Assembly: GCA_029817715.1 (NCBI GenBank)
Contig: JARUPY010000252.1
Coordinates: 1,674,001-1,738,000, forward strand
Reading direction: 5' to 3'
Length of the DNA: 64,000 bases
Source: Melastoma dodecandrum
Taxonomy: Eukaryota > Streptophyta > Magnoliopsida > Myrtales > Melastomataceae
The translations under genes were made by a program, and so were the position numbers. This document shows, in pieces, positions 35,232 through 47,633 of the stretch. Under the pieces are notes generated by a model. The model was not told the origin of the DNA. It saw nothing but the letters and a program-made list of their open reading frames with translations, and ran no database searches. The stretch's first letter is position 1. Every line of letters begins with the position of its first letter.

Positions 35232-38200
35232 ATGGCGACAGCTACAGTCACTCGAGCTGATGGGAAGAAGTCATCGAATGTTTGTTCGACGATGGTTGTG
35301 GTCGGATTTGTCTCCCTCTCGTTGGTCGCGATCTGGATGTTAATGTCGGAGTCAGTCGTTCCAGTAGAACTGCCGTTTCGGGGGAAAAGTAATTATCGTG
35401 TAGGTGAGACAGGTATCAATATGACCATCTCGGATAATTCCCCACTACGCGATGGAGGCACGGGAAAAGCTCTACCTGAAACTAATCAATCTATAGAAAA
35501 TCAGAGTGAGGTACAAGGAAAAGATTCAGAGCCTGCATCTAGGAATGATAAGGATGAGAAGCCTGATGAAGATGCCGCTTCAGAGAAAGCCATTCCTGAT
35601 GTGAGGGATCAAGATGAAAGGCTCACAGATGGGAACTCCGGAGATAATTCTTCATCCGGGAGTACATCCATGAAATCAAATCAAGATTCTGGGTTTGAGA
35701 ATCAGGCTGGGAACGAAAAACAGAGTGATGATGAGGAAGACACTGAGAATATTGATAGACAGGATATGGGTATGCAAAAGGAGGATGCAGGCAAATTTCC
35801 TGAAGAGCAAGCTGGTAATGGTTCACATACTGTTGAAGGGGTAGCAACTGATACCGGGGATCACCTAAAGGATGAGAAGCATGGGGTTGATAGTGAGTCT
35901 GATGTTAGTGGAGATACTGAAAATGATCCGCGAGATTCTGAGGTTCCAAAGGAGGTGTTAGCTGATGCTGGTCAACCAGAAATCTCCATTGAAACGACTG
36001 CTCAAAATGGGAGTTGGTCGACTCAAGTGGTAGAATCACAAAATGAGAAGAAATGGCAACAGAACGCGATGTTAAATAAACAAAGTTCCCCTCAATGGAA
36101 AGTTTGCAACACCACAGCTGGGCCAGACTATATTCCTTGCCTTGATAATTGGTATGTTGTTAGAAGGCTTCCCAGTACGATGCATTATGAGCATCGGGAG
36201 AGGCACTGTCCGGATGAAGCTCCCACCTGCCTTGTTCCCCTACCCAAAGGATACAAACTTCCAATCCAGTGGCCTGATAGCAGGGACAAGGTTATTTCCT
36301 ACCTTATGCATATAATTTTGCTATTAAACACTGGTTAATCACGGCAGCTTTTTTTTTGTTTTTCAGATATGGTTTAATAATGTTCCCCACACCAAACTTG
36401 TTGATGTAAAAGGTGGTCAAAACTGGGTCAAAACTTCTGGAGAATACCTGACATTTCCGGGGGGAGGAACACAATTTGTTCATGGTGCTCTCCAGTATAT
36501 AAATTTCATTCAAGATGTGAGTACATCACTTTGGCTTATATATCTTATGTCTCATACTATAAGTTTTTTTTCTCTTATTCTGCTTGATAAGGCTGACAAG
36601 TGGCCTGCTCTTTCTAACCTTTGTTAGCTTTAGTATTTGTGATCTGAAGATATTAGATGGTTCCAAATATTAGTTTGGATACAAACTGCTTGACAAGGAA
36701 TACTCTTGGTCTTTATTCTGTATTACCTCTTTAGGGTGGCCTGTTACCGCCTTTTTCCACAAAAGAGCAATATGAACAGGAGATTTCTATGCTATTTTCT
36801 AATAACTAGGACTTTAATAAATATACTCCTGAAGAAGGCTGAAAGAATCGGTCGGGACTTTTGTCTTAACGACAAGTAGGTAAAACACAAAGCACCAGGC
36901 GGAACACCTGTAAGACCAAATAATTTTGACTTTTCTTGAAAGCCAAAAAGAAAATGGCGGTCAAGTGTATGCTGAAGAAACTTATGCTAGTTAAAGAAAA
37001 GCTTGTGTATGGTCGTTAACTAAGTCAGATCTATAGGACTACAAATTTTCCTATATAAATATATTCTCTTTTATAAGCGACCCTTTTTGTCTATCAGTGC
37101 ACCTTGTTATGTAGCTTCTTTTATTAATTGTCATGGTCTTCATGCACTTTTTTTGCTTAATCAGCAGACTGGGTAATGTTGATCGGCAACTACGTTGAAA
37201 TGGATACTGGTTCCATCCTTGTCTGTTATGCTCATCATTTCCAATGGTCATTATTCTACACTTCTCGCGTTCAACTTGAGTTTTTGGAAGCGTTTGGCTG
37301 TATATAATAGCATGACTGGTTCTTTGCTTTTGTAGGAAACATAGTTTAAATAGTTAGGCTTTCTTATCCCTTGCATTTGTGGAATGAGGATAAGAGTGAA
37401 TCCTGGTAATCTAACAAAATGATCTTCTCTGTGATGTGAATTGAAGATGTATCCTGTCATTTCCTGGGGCAAATCAACCAGGGTAATTCTGGATGTTGGG
37501 TGCGGAGTAGCAAGTTTTGGCGGATATTTATTTGAAAAAGATGTTTTTACAATGTCCTTTGCTCCAAAAGATGAGCACGAAGCTCAAGTTCAATTCGCTC
37601 TCGAACGTGGCATCCCAGCTATACTATCGGTCATGGGCACCCAAAGGCTACCATTCCCCAGTGGTGTTTTTGATGCAGTGCACTGTGCCCGTTGTAGGGT
37701 ACCTTGGCATGTTGAAGGTCCTCTCTAGATCTTGTGAATTATCTCTATGAGCGCTTTTTGTTCTTTGTATGTTTAATCTTGACTTATTATGAACATTAGG
37801 AGGCAGACTTCTGTTGGAGCTTAACCGTGTGTTGCGACCTGGGGGTGTCTTTCTTTGGTCTGCCACTCCAATTTACCGAAAAGGGACAGAAGACGTTGGA
37901 ATTTGGAAAGGTTGGATAGTGTTAACATGCAGAATTTTCAGCTTCATTTTTGTAGTAAAATATCTTTGCATGTTCACTTTCTCATGTAACGTGCAACAGA
38001 GATGTCAAGACTGACTAAGTCTATGTGCTGGGACCTGATGGTTGTTAAGAGGGACAGACTGAATAAAGTGGCCATAGCGGTGTATAGGAAACCAAATGCT
38101 AATATCTGCTACGGTGAGAGACCACACAATGAGCCGCCAATGTGCAATGAATCTGATGATCCGAATGCTGCGTGGTACTTATTCTTTTCTCTTACATTGT

Positions 38201-39786
38201 TGCTGATATTTTTTCTTGATTATCGTGCGAATCGTTTCTTTTTGGATATATAAATGCTTCTCACGAATGACTGAACAAATTAAGGAAGTAAATCACTATC
38301 ATGTTTTATGGTCCCTAGCTAAATGAATGAATTGTTATTTGGTCATTAAAATAGCTAGAAAACTCCTTGCGGTGGTTTCTCCTGCTGACATGTGGCTGCC
38401 TAATGCCATTGGTGAGATCTTGGGTTCCCTGCTTGAAAACTAGGATTCTAAACATGGAATTTCTAACAAGTGGTTTGGACTGGTTTTGCTGGATTAGGAT
38501 TTTATTTCAGAACAGACAAGAAATCTGCTATTGTTGTTTGAATTATTCTATCCCATGAATGCTGTCTCTTTCTGCAATTATGTCCTGTCATCTACTGGAC
38601 ATGTCACAAAATTATTTTAAATACACCTATTCCATGTTAAACACCAGGCACATTCCACTACAATCATGCATGCACAAAGTGCCTGTCAATGAATCAGAAC
38701 GTGGTTCTCAATGGCCAGAGCGATGGCCAGTGCGTTTGGAGAAACCACCATACTGGTTGAACAGCAAGAGAGGAGTCTACGGCAAGGAGGCTGCAGAAGA
38801 TTTTGTGGCTGATTATGAACATTGGAAGAATGTTGTCACCAAGTCATATGCAACTGGGATAGGTCTTGACTGGTCTACCATTAGAAACATCATGGACATG
38901 AAAGCTGTTTATGGAGGGTAAGCTATGGCCAAATCAATTCTGACGATTTTTCTGGTTATAGTTGTTCATGTTACCTTCTCATTGGTCAAGTTATTTATCA
39001 TTCTTTACCGGATTGAAAAATAAACTTTTCTGTGGCTTCATAGGTACATAAGCAGGTTTATTTTTTTTTCGTTTGCATCTAATTTAAATAATAAAATGGG
39101 GGGCTTTCTCCTCACACCACCCAATGTACTTTTAGCTTTAGCAGAACACACATACAAATTCGTTTTGCTTTTTGTGACAGGCTGTGCTGGTTTTACAAGT
39201 GATTCTTGGTTTCTTTGTCTAGAGGAAATGTACTTATGTCGCAATTTGTTATATTGAACTATGTTCAAATCATTCTCAGATTTGCAGCTGCACTCAGAGA
39301 CAAGAAAGTGTGGGTTATGAATGTTGTTCCCGTTGACTGTCAAGACACACTTCCTATTATCTACGAACGGGGTTTATTTGGTTTATACCATGATTGGTGT
39401 GAGTCATTTAGTACTTACCCAAGATCTTATGATCTTCTCCATGCAGACAATCTCTTCTCCAATCTTAAAAAGAGGTCCTCATTCTCGATCTTGATGCGTT
39501 GTTGAGAATGCAATACCTTTTTTACCTTCTCCCTGTACTGATATGACTGCCTGGCAGGTGCAAATTACTGCCTATTATTGCAGAAGTTGATAGGATTTTG
39601 AGGCCCGGAGGATTCTTCATCCTTAGGGATGAAATGGAAACAATTGGTGAAACTGAGAACATCATCAAATCTATGCATTGGGAAATCAAATTGATCTCCT
39701 CAGTTCAAAACAAAGGATTACTTTGTGCAAAGAAGTCCTTTTGGCGTCCTCAAGAAACACAGGCAATTCCAGCAGCAATATATTAA
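35232..39786 (+). CDS. Probable methyltransferase PMT24/PMT25/PMT26-type (Golgi)
   Basis: Putative pectin methyltransferase of the QUA2/PMT family (DUF248, Methyltransf_29). Eight exons (35232-36290, 36367-36516, 37447-37717, 37800-37910, 38000-38174, 38648-38917, 39280-39474, 39558-39786) join in frame to 819 residues. A short cytosolic N-terminus precedes a type II membrane helix (about 17-38, [19 protein letters not shown]). A very acidic, Asp/Glu/Ser-rich stem of about 250 residues follows, the mark of the PMT24-26 group. The catalytic part begins at [17 protein letters not shown]. It has the S-adenosylmethionine loop [16 protein letters not shown] (about 416-431), [14 protein letters not shown], the matching second-half motif [18 protein letters not shown], and [11 protein letters not shown]. 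The stop follows a short variable tail. Intron 2 is the longest (930 bp). Confidence 0.93.
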
Positions 39787-41205
39787 ATTCACTGATAAAG
39801 CTTCCACGTTGAATTTGCCGGCATGGCATGACAAGGTACATGGTTTTCAAAGAGCATCTGGTTGTTAGATGTCGATGGGTTTTCTGGAGGCAATGCTAAG
39901 TTTGAGAGTATGTAGATGCCATTTGTTGTTGATTAAAACTTTACTGAAGTAATCAATATCTTGAGTGCGGTCTTGTTGTGATCTCCAAGAACTAATTTGA
40001 CAACTTGGCCATAATGATATACCTTTTACTCACGAGCAGGATGAAAAAATTTTCATTTGGACCTGATAAGATTGTTAGATAGACATCACGTACAGTGCGG
40101 CGTCTATAGGCCGAAAAGTTCTTGACTGCTTTTTGTGCTGCAGTTTTGTCCAGATTACATCAGCTTATAGCAGTGCCGGTTGTTCCCTGCTTGCAGCGAG
40201 AATTTTACATGCAAGCCCGATTCTACATCTGACTCGCTAGTTAGCAGTTGATGAGTTCAGAAAACTAGATATAGTCAAATGCATGGAAGGGGCATTTTCT
40301 GCAGAGTGCAGGAATCCTGTGAGTCGTCCTTTAAAAACATCTTCACAAAAATCATTCTTTGTCCATGTACTTGTATGATGATTATTTCATGTCAAGTGTC
40401 GTATAGGATTCTTCGACTGCGTAGACATAGAAATTAGTATATGCTCACTGCACTGTACTATTCCCAAAGCGCGGGAATATAACAAATCTGTTTTTTTTTT
40501 TCATATTCTGTATACTTGCAGTAGGATTGATATGCAAACCCTTTGGTTGAGTAGATAATATAGCCTGATTCCAAGGTTTGGTCAAGTTCATGGACTTGAT
40601 GGACATCCTGCGCTGATTGAAAGAACATGAAACTTGTTTAATTACTTTAGCATATTTTTACACCATAAAGTGGCTTTTCCTGTCTGGTGTGTTACAGACC
40701 AAAAAAGTGTAAATATGCTTTTGCCTCCTTTGTCAGTGTTAGAAGCTGTTCTGTCTGGCAGTCCTCGTGTTTAAATTATCGTGTGATTAGAAAAAGTAAG
40801 ATCGTGTGTTTGGGTCATGTCGGCCCTGTCGTGTCTTACCTAAGGCGAGCGCAATCATAAGAACTCGTGTACAGTCTAGTAATTAACATCTCTGAGAGTC
40901 TGTTATTCTGTCTGTATGTCTGCCTTTCTGCTTCAACTAAAATAAGGTAGGAGGATGTGTAATCAATCAATCCTAAAGTGGTTGCTTTAGATTTTCTGAG
41001 GATTTAGAAAAAAAAATTTGTGGGAACCATCTCCACTGTCTGCCACTGGATCAACTTTCCTCTAACAAACCAGTTGGCAAGTTTCCTCATAATGCTCAAA
41101 ACTGTCTGCTCCTGCAAACCCCTCTAAAAGCCATCCACCCAAGTAACCTCCAATGGCTTCCTTTCTCATTACATCATCACATCACTCCCAGAAAGCTCCT
41201 TCACC
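39787..41205. other. Intergenic region PMT to IDA-like gene
   Basis: About 1.4 kb with the PMT 3' flank and the IDA-like promoter. No gene or repeat stood out. Confidence 0.55.
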
Positions 41206-41430
41206 ATGCCCTCCACTCCTTGGAAGAGCAAGTGCCTCCTCCTCCTTGTCCTCCTGAGTTTCTTTGTTCTGTCAGAGTCTGCGAGAATACCAGGCAAGGT
41301 GTTCGAGCAGATGCTCCCGAAGAAGCTTCCCATCACCTACTCCGCACCCTCCAAACGCACTAACTCGGTTTCAGAATCTACAACGGCAAAGTCCCAACTG
41401 GATCTCCCTTCGTCGGATGGAAAGGTTTAG
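41206..41430 (+). CDS. IDA-like (IDL6/IDL7-type) secreted peptide precursor
   Basis: Intronless, 74 residues. A signal peptide (about 1-25, CLLLLVLLSFFVLSESA) is followed by a short variable region and the segment MLPKKLPITYSAPSKRTNS (about 36-54). It fits the extended IDA motif, whose core in IDA is, from memory, a P-I-P-P-S-x-P-S-K-R-x-N pattern. The PSKR core is kept, but the usual PP before Ser reads TY and the usual HN reads TN. IDA-family peptides are secreted, bind HAESA-type receptor kinases and trigger cell separation; IDL6 and IDL7 act in stress responses. About 20 residues follow the motif, as in IDL6/7 rather than IDA. A relic of a second copy lies near 45.8 kb. Confidence 0.7.
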   Translation: MPSTPWKSKCLLLLVLLSFFVLSESARIPGKVFEQMLPKKLPITYSAPSKRTNSVSESTTAKSQLDLPSSDGKV

Positions 41431-41705
41431 GAACTGTTCTATTGGTTGTGAATAGAGAAAGCTCCTGCTGCAGTTCACTGACTATCTAGGGAAGGGAAAA
41501 TTCAGATTATTTTTCCTCACGGGAAGAGGATCCTGCCTAAGTTTTGAGAAAGTAATCGAGGGCACGTTCTTGTCGCCGTGAAGGTCGGGTTAATCGTATT
41601 CGGATTCGATATATCATGTATTTAGTAAAGCTCTCACTGTAATTGCAGTCTGTAAGATGATGATAAATCTGTATTTAGTAACTTACAACATAAAAGTGGA
41701 AGCTT

Positions 41706-44188
41706 TTATCTTCCATTACTAACAGGAGGCATGATATGGTTCCTCATACTGTCGGAATAACCAGTATTTCTGCTGTCCGATGTATATTCGCTGGATTCAG
41801 CTCGGTCCTGTAACAACCCTGCCATCTCTTCTGGGTTCAAGTCTATCGTCACCCATGGGTGGCTCACCATGGCTCTTATTCCTTCCAGCTCCATCGCCAC
41901 TTCCTTCATGCTCGGCCTTTCCTCCCCTTTCACTCTTAGGCACCTCTTGGCGAGACTAGCGACTTCTGTCAGCTGCTTGCGATTCCCTTCTTCCTCCGAT
42001 AAGAACCCCTCGACTATCTCAAACAGGCAATCGTTCTTCAGGCAGGAGAGGAAGTACATGGCCAAACTCCTGTCCTCCTCTGGCCGATCAAAGGATAATG
42101 CCTGCTTCCCTGTCATCAGCTCCACCAGCACGACACCGAAGCTGTAGACGTCACTCTTCTCGGTTAGCTGGCTTGTGAGCATGTATTCCGGGTCTAGGTA
42201 CCCTAAAGTCCCCTGCACCATCGTGGACAACTGAGCCTGGTCAAGCGGGACCAATCTCGACGCCCCGAAATCGGAGACTTTTGCAGTGCAGTTATCATCG
42301 AGGAGAATGTTCGTCGACTTGACGTCCCTGTGTATGATCGGGACCGAGGCGGCTGAGTGAAGGTACGACAAGACTCCGGCTGTTTCAGCTGCAATCCTCA
42401 GTCGGGCATCCCACGGAACCTTGGAAGACTGTGCCTTGTTGTGGATGTGATCGAAGAGGGTCCCATTCTTAACGAACTCGTAAACCAAAAGTGGCACCTC
42501 CGTCTCCAGGCAACAACCCAAGAGCTTCACGACATTCCTGTGATTGATCTGAGAGAGAACAACTACCTCGTTGACAAACTGTTCGATCTGGCTCTGATCC
42601 ACCAACTTCGACTTCTTGATGGCAACAACCTCTCCATTCCGGAGGAACCCTTTGTAAACAACCCCGTACCCTCCCCGGCCGATGATCCTGGCCTCGTCAA
42701 AGTCGTCTGTAGCCTCCTTTAACTCCTCCACAGAGAATATCCTCGCGGTAGCATTCATGCTCTCGTTTCCTCTGCCACGTTCCTGCAATTTCTGTTGCAA
42801 GAGGAGGCCTCCGTTTTGTCTAAAGTACTTCTCCTTCTGCTTGAGGAACTCTCTCTTCTTCAATCCCAAGTACACAAATCCAACACTTAACATAATCACG
42901 ATTGTGCTTACACCAACTCCTGCACATTCATTGCAAAATCGTCATATTTATGCAGGTTAAGGTGCTAATCGGCCGGGTAAGCCAGACGGCAAGCCCTTGA
43001 ACTATCATATCACTGCTAAATTTGGTAATAGGATAATGTCGTAACACAAATTTAAGTCCATATTTACCGACAACAATCTTGAGGACTAGAGACTGATTTG
43101 CTGTACATCCATCTCCACTTCTTCTCCCATCGCCTCGATACCCTTTCGGGCACACACAAGTGTAGTTTCCTGGAGTGTTCGCACACCCTTTCACGCAATC
43201 GTTCAGCATCGGATCTGTGCACTCATCAATATCTGTATTCATGGGACAACTTTCCTTTCAGGATAGTATCACCTCGACTCGAATCGAAAATGATTTGGGA
43301 TGAAGATCATGTACCTGTGCAGCCGAGATAGGGATTCCCTTGGTACCCAGAAAAACAATTGCACCGATACCCTGAGATGTCCTCAGGGTCAACGCAGGTG
43401 CTGTTTGCCTTGCAGGCATAAGTTGTGGCATTCTTCCTGGCATCTGCGCAGTTTTCCTTCCAGACGGCCCAGTCAAGGACTGTGGGCATGGTTGTTCTGC
43501 TCCCCAAGTTCTCGAGGTCTGCCCTTGAGAACTGGAAAGCGCTCTCCTCCGCGATGAAAACGTAACTGCACGGGTTGAAGCTCCAGACCGTGGTGTGGTT
43601 CCTGAAAGACCCCACGCTCACGTTGTAGCTAAGCAGGCCCTTAGGGATGGCCGTCTGACAGCAACCGATCCCATTGCACGCCCCATCGGTCACACTGTCC
43701 ATCCCATTGCAGAATGACAGGCACCCTGTGGAGAACTCAAACCCGTTACGCCCGTTCACAACAGCCAGCGTGTCGCACCCTACGGCCGTGAACTTGTTCC
43801 GGGTAGTTGAGACGGAGAAGACTGGCAGGATGGTGAAGGCGAACGTAGGGGTGCGGCTTGCCCCAGACTCGGTGTAGCAGTCGTTGCCGATAAACGTCTT
43901 AATGGTGAGTTCCCCATCGAGGGTGATCCCGAGGACCTCGATGTTGGATGTCCAGAGGGAAGGCTTCGAGACGTTGACGCCGTTCCCGTCCGTGGTAGCA
44001 TTACAGGAGATGAGGAAGAAGGGGTTGAGGTAGCAACCGGGGGTGGTTCCGAAGGGGTACGGGATGGTGACGTTGCCGCAGGAGGACTGGCAGTCCGGTG
44101 AGATGATCTGGGCTGATGTTGCCGCGACCGTAACCGCCGCCGCAACTACAATAACCGTCAGGTATAACGTCGTTGACGAGGACAACAT
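41706..44188 (-). CDS. Wall-associated receptor kinase (WAK-like)
   Basis: Plasma-membrane kinase expected to bind cell-wall pectin. Exons 44188-43315, 43232-43068 and 42919-41706 join in frame to 750 residues, the usual three-exon WAK structure. There is a signal peptide (about 1-26) and a Cys-rich galacturonan-binding region ([11 protein letters not shown] onward). One EGF-like unit lies at the end of exon 1 ([20 protein letters not shown]) and a calcium-binding EGF in exon 2 ([24 protein letters not shown]). A membrane helix at about 347-368 precedes the kinase, whose glycine loop is [12 protein letters not shown] (about 425). It has VAIKKSK, the catalytic loop [13 protein letters not shown] (RD type), VSDFGASRL and [10 protein letters not shown]. 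All catalytic residues are present, so it should be active. Confidence 0.94.
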
Positions 44189-45024
44189 GTTGGTTTTTCT
44201 CGCCGGCAGCCTGTTTTGAATGGAAATCTGAACTCATCAAATCCTATTTAACCTGAGAAGACAGCGACGACCCAACAGCAGGCCGCGGCAAATGTTTATT
44301 TTTATTCCACTCGGTTTATGCTTGCTGAATTTTAGCAATTCAACCAGGACTGGAGAACAAGTCACGCCCACAAACAAATAATTCAGCGGGGGAGGAAGGG
44401 GAAAGGCCAAACAGTAGCAGACTAATCCTGGTCATATGTTCTGACCAGGATTCTTGTTTCCCCACGTGTCAGCGCGACCTGCAATAGCGAAAACCACGAT
44501 GAGAAGAGAATTGGAACTGAACACGGCAAGAACAATGTTAGTACAAATATTCTCTCTAACAACATCAGTAGATTAGGACACAAGCGAATTCAGAAATGGG
44601 ACTTTTTCTTGAAAGAACAGTTCAATTGGCCCGTTGTAATTGTCTCGTTTTCTTCATCCATGATCCATGGATGATGGCAATACCGTCTACTGTCAGTGGT
44701 CGTCCTTGCCTATGAAGTTACAGTTCCGATGATTGGTTGGTGCTTCAGTTTCTTGAGTATGTTTAGCTTCAATGGTCGAACTCAGGAAACAGGTGATTTC
44801 CCCCTTTGTCATTGAGAGTCTCGGCAGCCTTAAGCAGCATATCCATCCGCCCTCGAACCTGGTCTGCCATTACCTACTGAACTTCGTTTTATCCCATTGT
44901 TGTCTTCGCAGAGTGCATCCTCTTCGGCTCTTTTTTCTCCTCTTTGTTGACCTCTCGGGCCGCGGTTTCTTGCTATGCGATGTCCAAGCATACCAATAAT
45001 ATGGTTACGCTACGATAAAGCTCA
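44189..45024. other. WAK-like gene upstream region
   Basis: About 0.8 kb including the WAK-like promoter. No further gene seen. Confidence 0.5.
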
Positions 45025-45440
45025 TTTATTGCAAGCTTAACACAAATGTAGAAAATTAGTTGACAAATCACGTATGAGAAAATTCTCAATGCCAGAACAG
45101 CAGAGGATCATTCGTGCTTTTGCAGTCTTTGCTAGATAGATCAGAAAGGCCATTTGCAAGGGAGACTAGTTCAAGCCTGATGCCTTGGAGTCTCTTCAAA
45201 ACCTGCAAAGCTTATTGAGACTGAAGCAATGACACGTTGATCCGAAAATAGTCAGTGACCGAACATAAAATCCGTCCATTTTAGAGTCTACAAGGTGAAA
45301 GTCCATAAACCTGTTGAACTTGTTATGAGAAAAATTTTCCTAGAGAAGCTTGGATAGCAGAGCAAATTTTTGAGAGACTGAAGTACTCGGGAGATGCATG
45401 AACATCTGCATTTCTTTGAAGCAATTCCTTGCATTCCTGC
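45025..45440 (-). pseudogene. Fragment of unidentified gene, copy 1
   Basis: Aligns by eye with 46270-46740, for example GTAGAA-ATTA-TTGACAAA blocks, the segment around 45150 (AGATCAGAAAGGCCATTTGCAAG) and that around 45330 (AGAAAAATTTTCC). The open frames are short and broken. It is a shortened copy of the next feature and has no independent coding capacity that I can see. Confidence 0.55.
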
Positions 45441-45714
45441 ACAACCAAAAGAAATAAGGGAAAACCAAGATATCATGCTAAGCTAGATTATTCCAAGATG
45501 TTTCCCATCAATGAACTATTTTGTGTTGCCCAACAACACAAAACTTCAGTCCCGGTAAACTCTCAATCACCTATTCTGTTCATCCAAATTTGATATTCAG
45601 AAATGCTGGCTGGAAGTGGCCTCGGCTGCAAGAAGTCTGGCACCAAGACCATCCCGCTTTCTCTCGAGTTGCTTCTCCTAAGTATGCATAACATGGGAAG
45701 GTTTTGACATCGAT

Positions 45715-45870
45715 GCATCCGGCGAAGTACAAAGTGATCTCCTTGGGTTGGATGGAAAGAATTTTAGTAACTGTTCTTGTGGTTGTGAATAGAAAGCTTC
45801 TGCAGCATTTCACTGACCTTCTAGGGACGGGAAAATTCGAATTATTTTTCTTTTGGGTACCGCGGTTGCG
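45715..45870 (+). pseudogene. Relic of an IDA-like gene (3' part)
   Basis: Similar to 41393-41525, the 3' end of the IDA-like coding region plus its 3' flank: shared GTTGGATGGAAAG, GTTGTGAATAGA, CACTGAC-TTCTAGGGA and GGGAAAATTC blocks with small gaps. The signal peptide and the peptide motif are not recognisable upstream. The copies lie about 4.3 kb apart on either side of the WAK-like gene. Confidence 0.55.
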
Positions 45871-46269
45871 GAAGGGGCTGGATGGTCACTTGAGGAAAGC
45901 CTCACTCCATGAGTTTGGGTTGAGAAAAAGTCCAGATTCACAATAATTCCCTGAAATTCTCACATAAGTCCCATAAGTCCGAATGTCTCCATTTTATGGT
46001 TAAGATGTATCTAATTTTATTCCGGCTATTCTAATTTTTCTTATTTTATATTATTTTAATTATGATAAGGGCAAAATTGACAATACTCTATATAGACCTG
46101 CGGGTTCAGTAGTCTATCCACAAAAATACTGTACTCTTTGACATAAAATTGATTTCTTGCAATGTGATTCCACACTAATGCTTTTTCAGTATAACAATCA
46201 CCATTAAATGATTTAAATGCAAGCAATATGCCCAAGCACACCTATATTATAATTAAGCCACATTTAATG

Positions 46270-47213
46270 CTTACTTATTGCAAGTTAACACAAACGTAGA
46301 AGATTAATTGACAAAGCGCACATGAAAAGAATTTTGAAATGCCAGAACAGCAGCAGAAAGGAATTTACGTGTTCACAATATTTGCTAGATTGATCAGAAG
46401 GGCCGTTTGCAAGAGAGGCTAGTTCAAGCCCAATCCCACAAAGTCTCTTCCAAACCTGCAAATTTTATAGACTGAAGCCATGACATGGCGATCCTCCCTT
46501 CAACCGCTCAGTGCAACAAAGACAATTACCATATGAAAATACAAGCAAGCATCGGCAATTATACCTGTGATAAGTCCCCGTAGAAAATATTCGGTGACCG
46601 ATCATAAAATCCAATAACCTGTCGAACTTGGTTCCAGAAAAATTTTCGGACAAAAGGTTGGATAGCTGACCAAATTTGTGAGAGACTAAAATGTTGCAAA
46701 AGGCATTTTGACACTCTTCCGTAATCATTCGATGATTAGCTTCACTCAAGCAGTGATTAGACTTCTGTTCAGAACCTCCCGTGGCGGGAGAATTATGATT
46801 CTGATGGGCCTTCAAAGAATCAAAGCACTTCATTTCATCCGCAAATTTAACCTCCTTTTTAGTATTAATGGAACAAAAGGTTAAACAGATGTAAATAGAA
46901 GAATGAAGCAACTGGATGGAAATTACAAGATTCTCCAATCATAAAAGCCAACCTGAATTCCCCTCTCATCAACCCGAGATGCACAATTGGCAAGAGCAAT
47001 CTGGACACACCTTCCAACACCACAATCATCACCCCAAGAGCAGTGTAAGTTCTCAAGTATGTATTTAGTACACCGGCATGAAGACCCACAGCAAAAACCA
47101 TTGACAGTGGCATGAGAACTAACAATTTCAGGAGGCTGCTTCTCAGATGCATGAACAATTTGCATTTCTTTCAAGCAATTCTTCCTGTACAGATTAACCA
47201 AACAAGAAATCAA
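46270..47213 (-). pseudogene. Unidentified gene remnant, copy 2 (longer)
   Basis: I do not recognise this gene. Three minus-strand segments look like exons: about 47213-46945 (Cys-rich, with CGSSCRC and ENLHCSWGDDCGVGRC, and a donor after GGIQ-type sequence), about 46885-46590 (ECQNAFCNILVSHKFGQLSN then LLDFMIGH), and about 46455-46340 (VWKRLCGIGLELASLANG). The last two faintly recall a bromodomain-like region of plant PHD-finger proteins, but this is weak. No start codon with family support and no continuous frame were found. Its 3' part is tandemly duplicated at 45025-45440. Confidence 0.4.
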
Positions 47214-47633
47214 AATCCACCTATTCTGTCCATCAAGAAAAGAAAAGAAATAGTGGAGACTTGGGGAAGTTCTGACATATTGGGGGAGGCTAATTTAGGC
47301 GGCAAGAAGGAGTCTTTTTCAAAACCCAGTAACTTTTTGGACGGAGGAAGAAGAACTGCCGCTGCTTACTCTGGTTCTTGCAACACAGCAATGACCCGTA
47401 ACAAACAATAAAAAGCAAGTACCAGGTTCGGGCTTTTGCCCTCATGTAATAAAAATTCGAATCCAGTCCTCCATCATGTGCATAATCACTGATTGTGCTT
47501 TTATTTAATCACGTTCTTCAAATAGGTCCCAGTTATCCGATGCAAGTTATATTTAACCAATGAGGAGAAGACACATGGAGCTGTAGTAGGAGCAGGCGGT
47601 CGTCGCCGGAGCTTGAAGGGATCGGACACTGAA

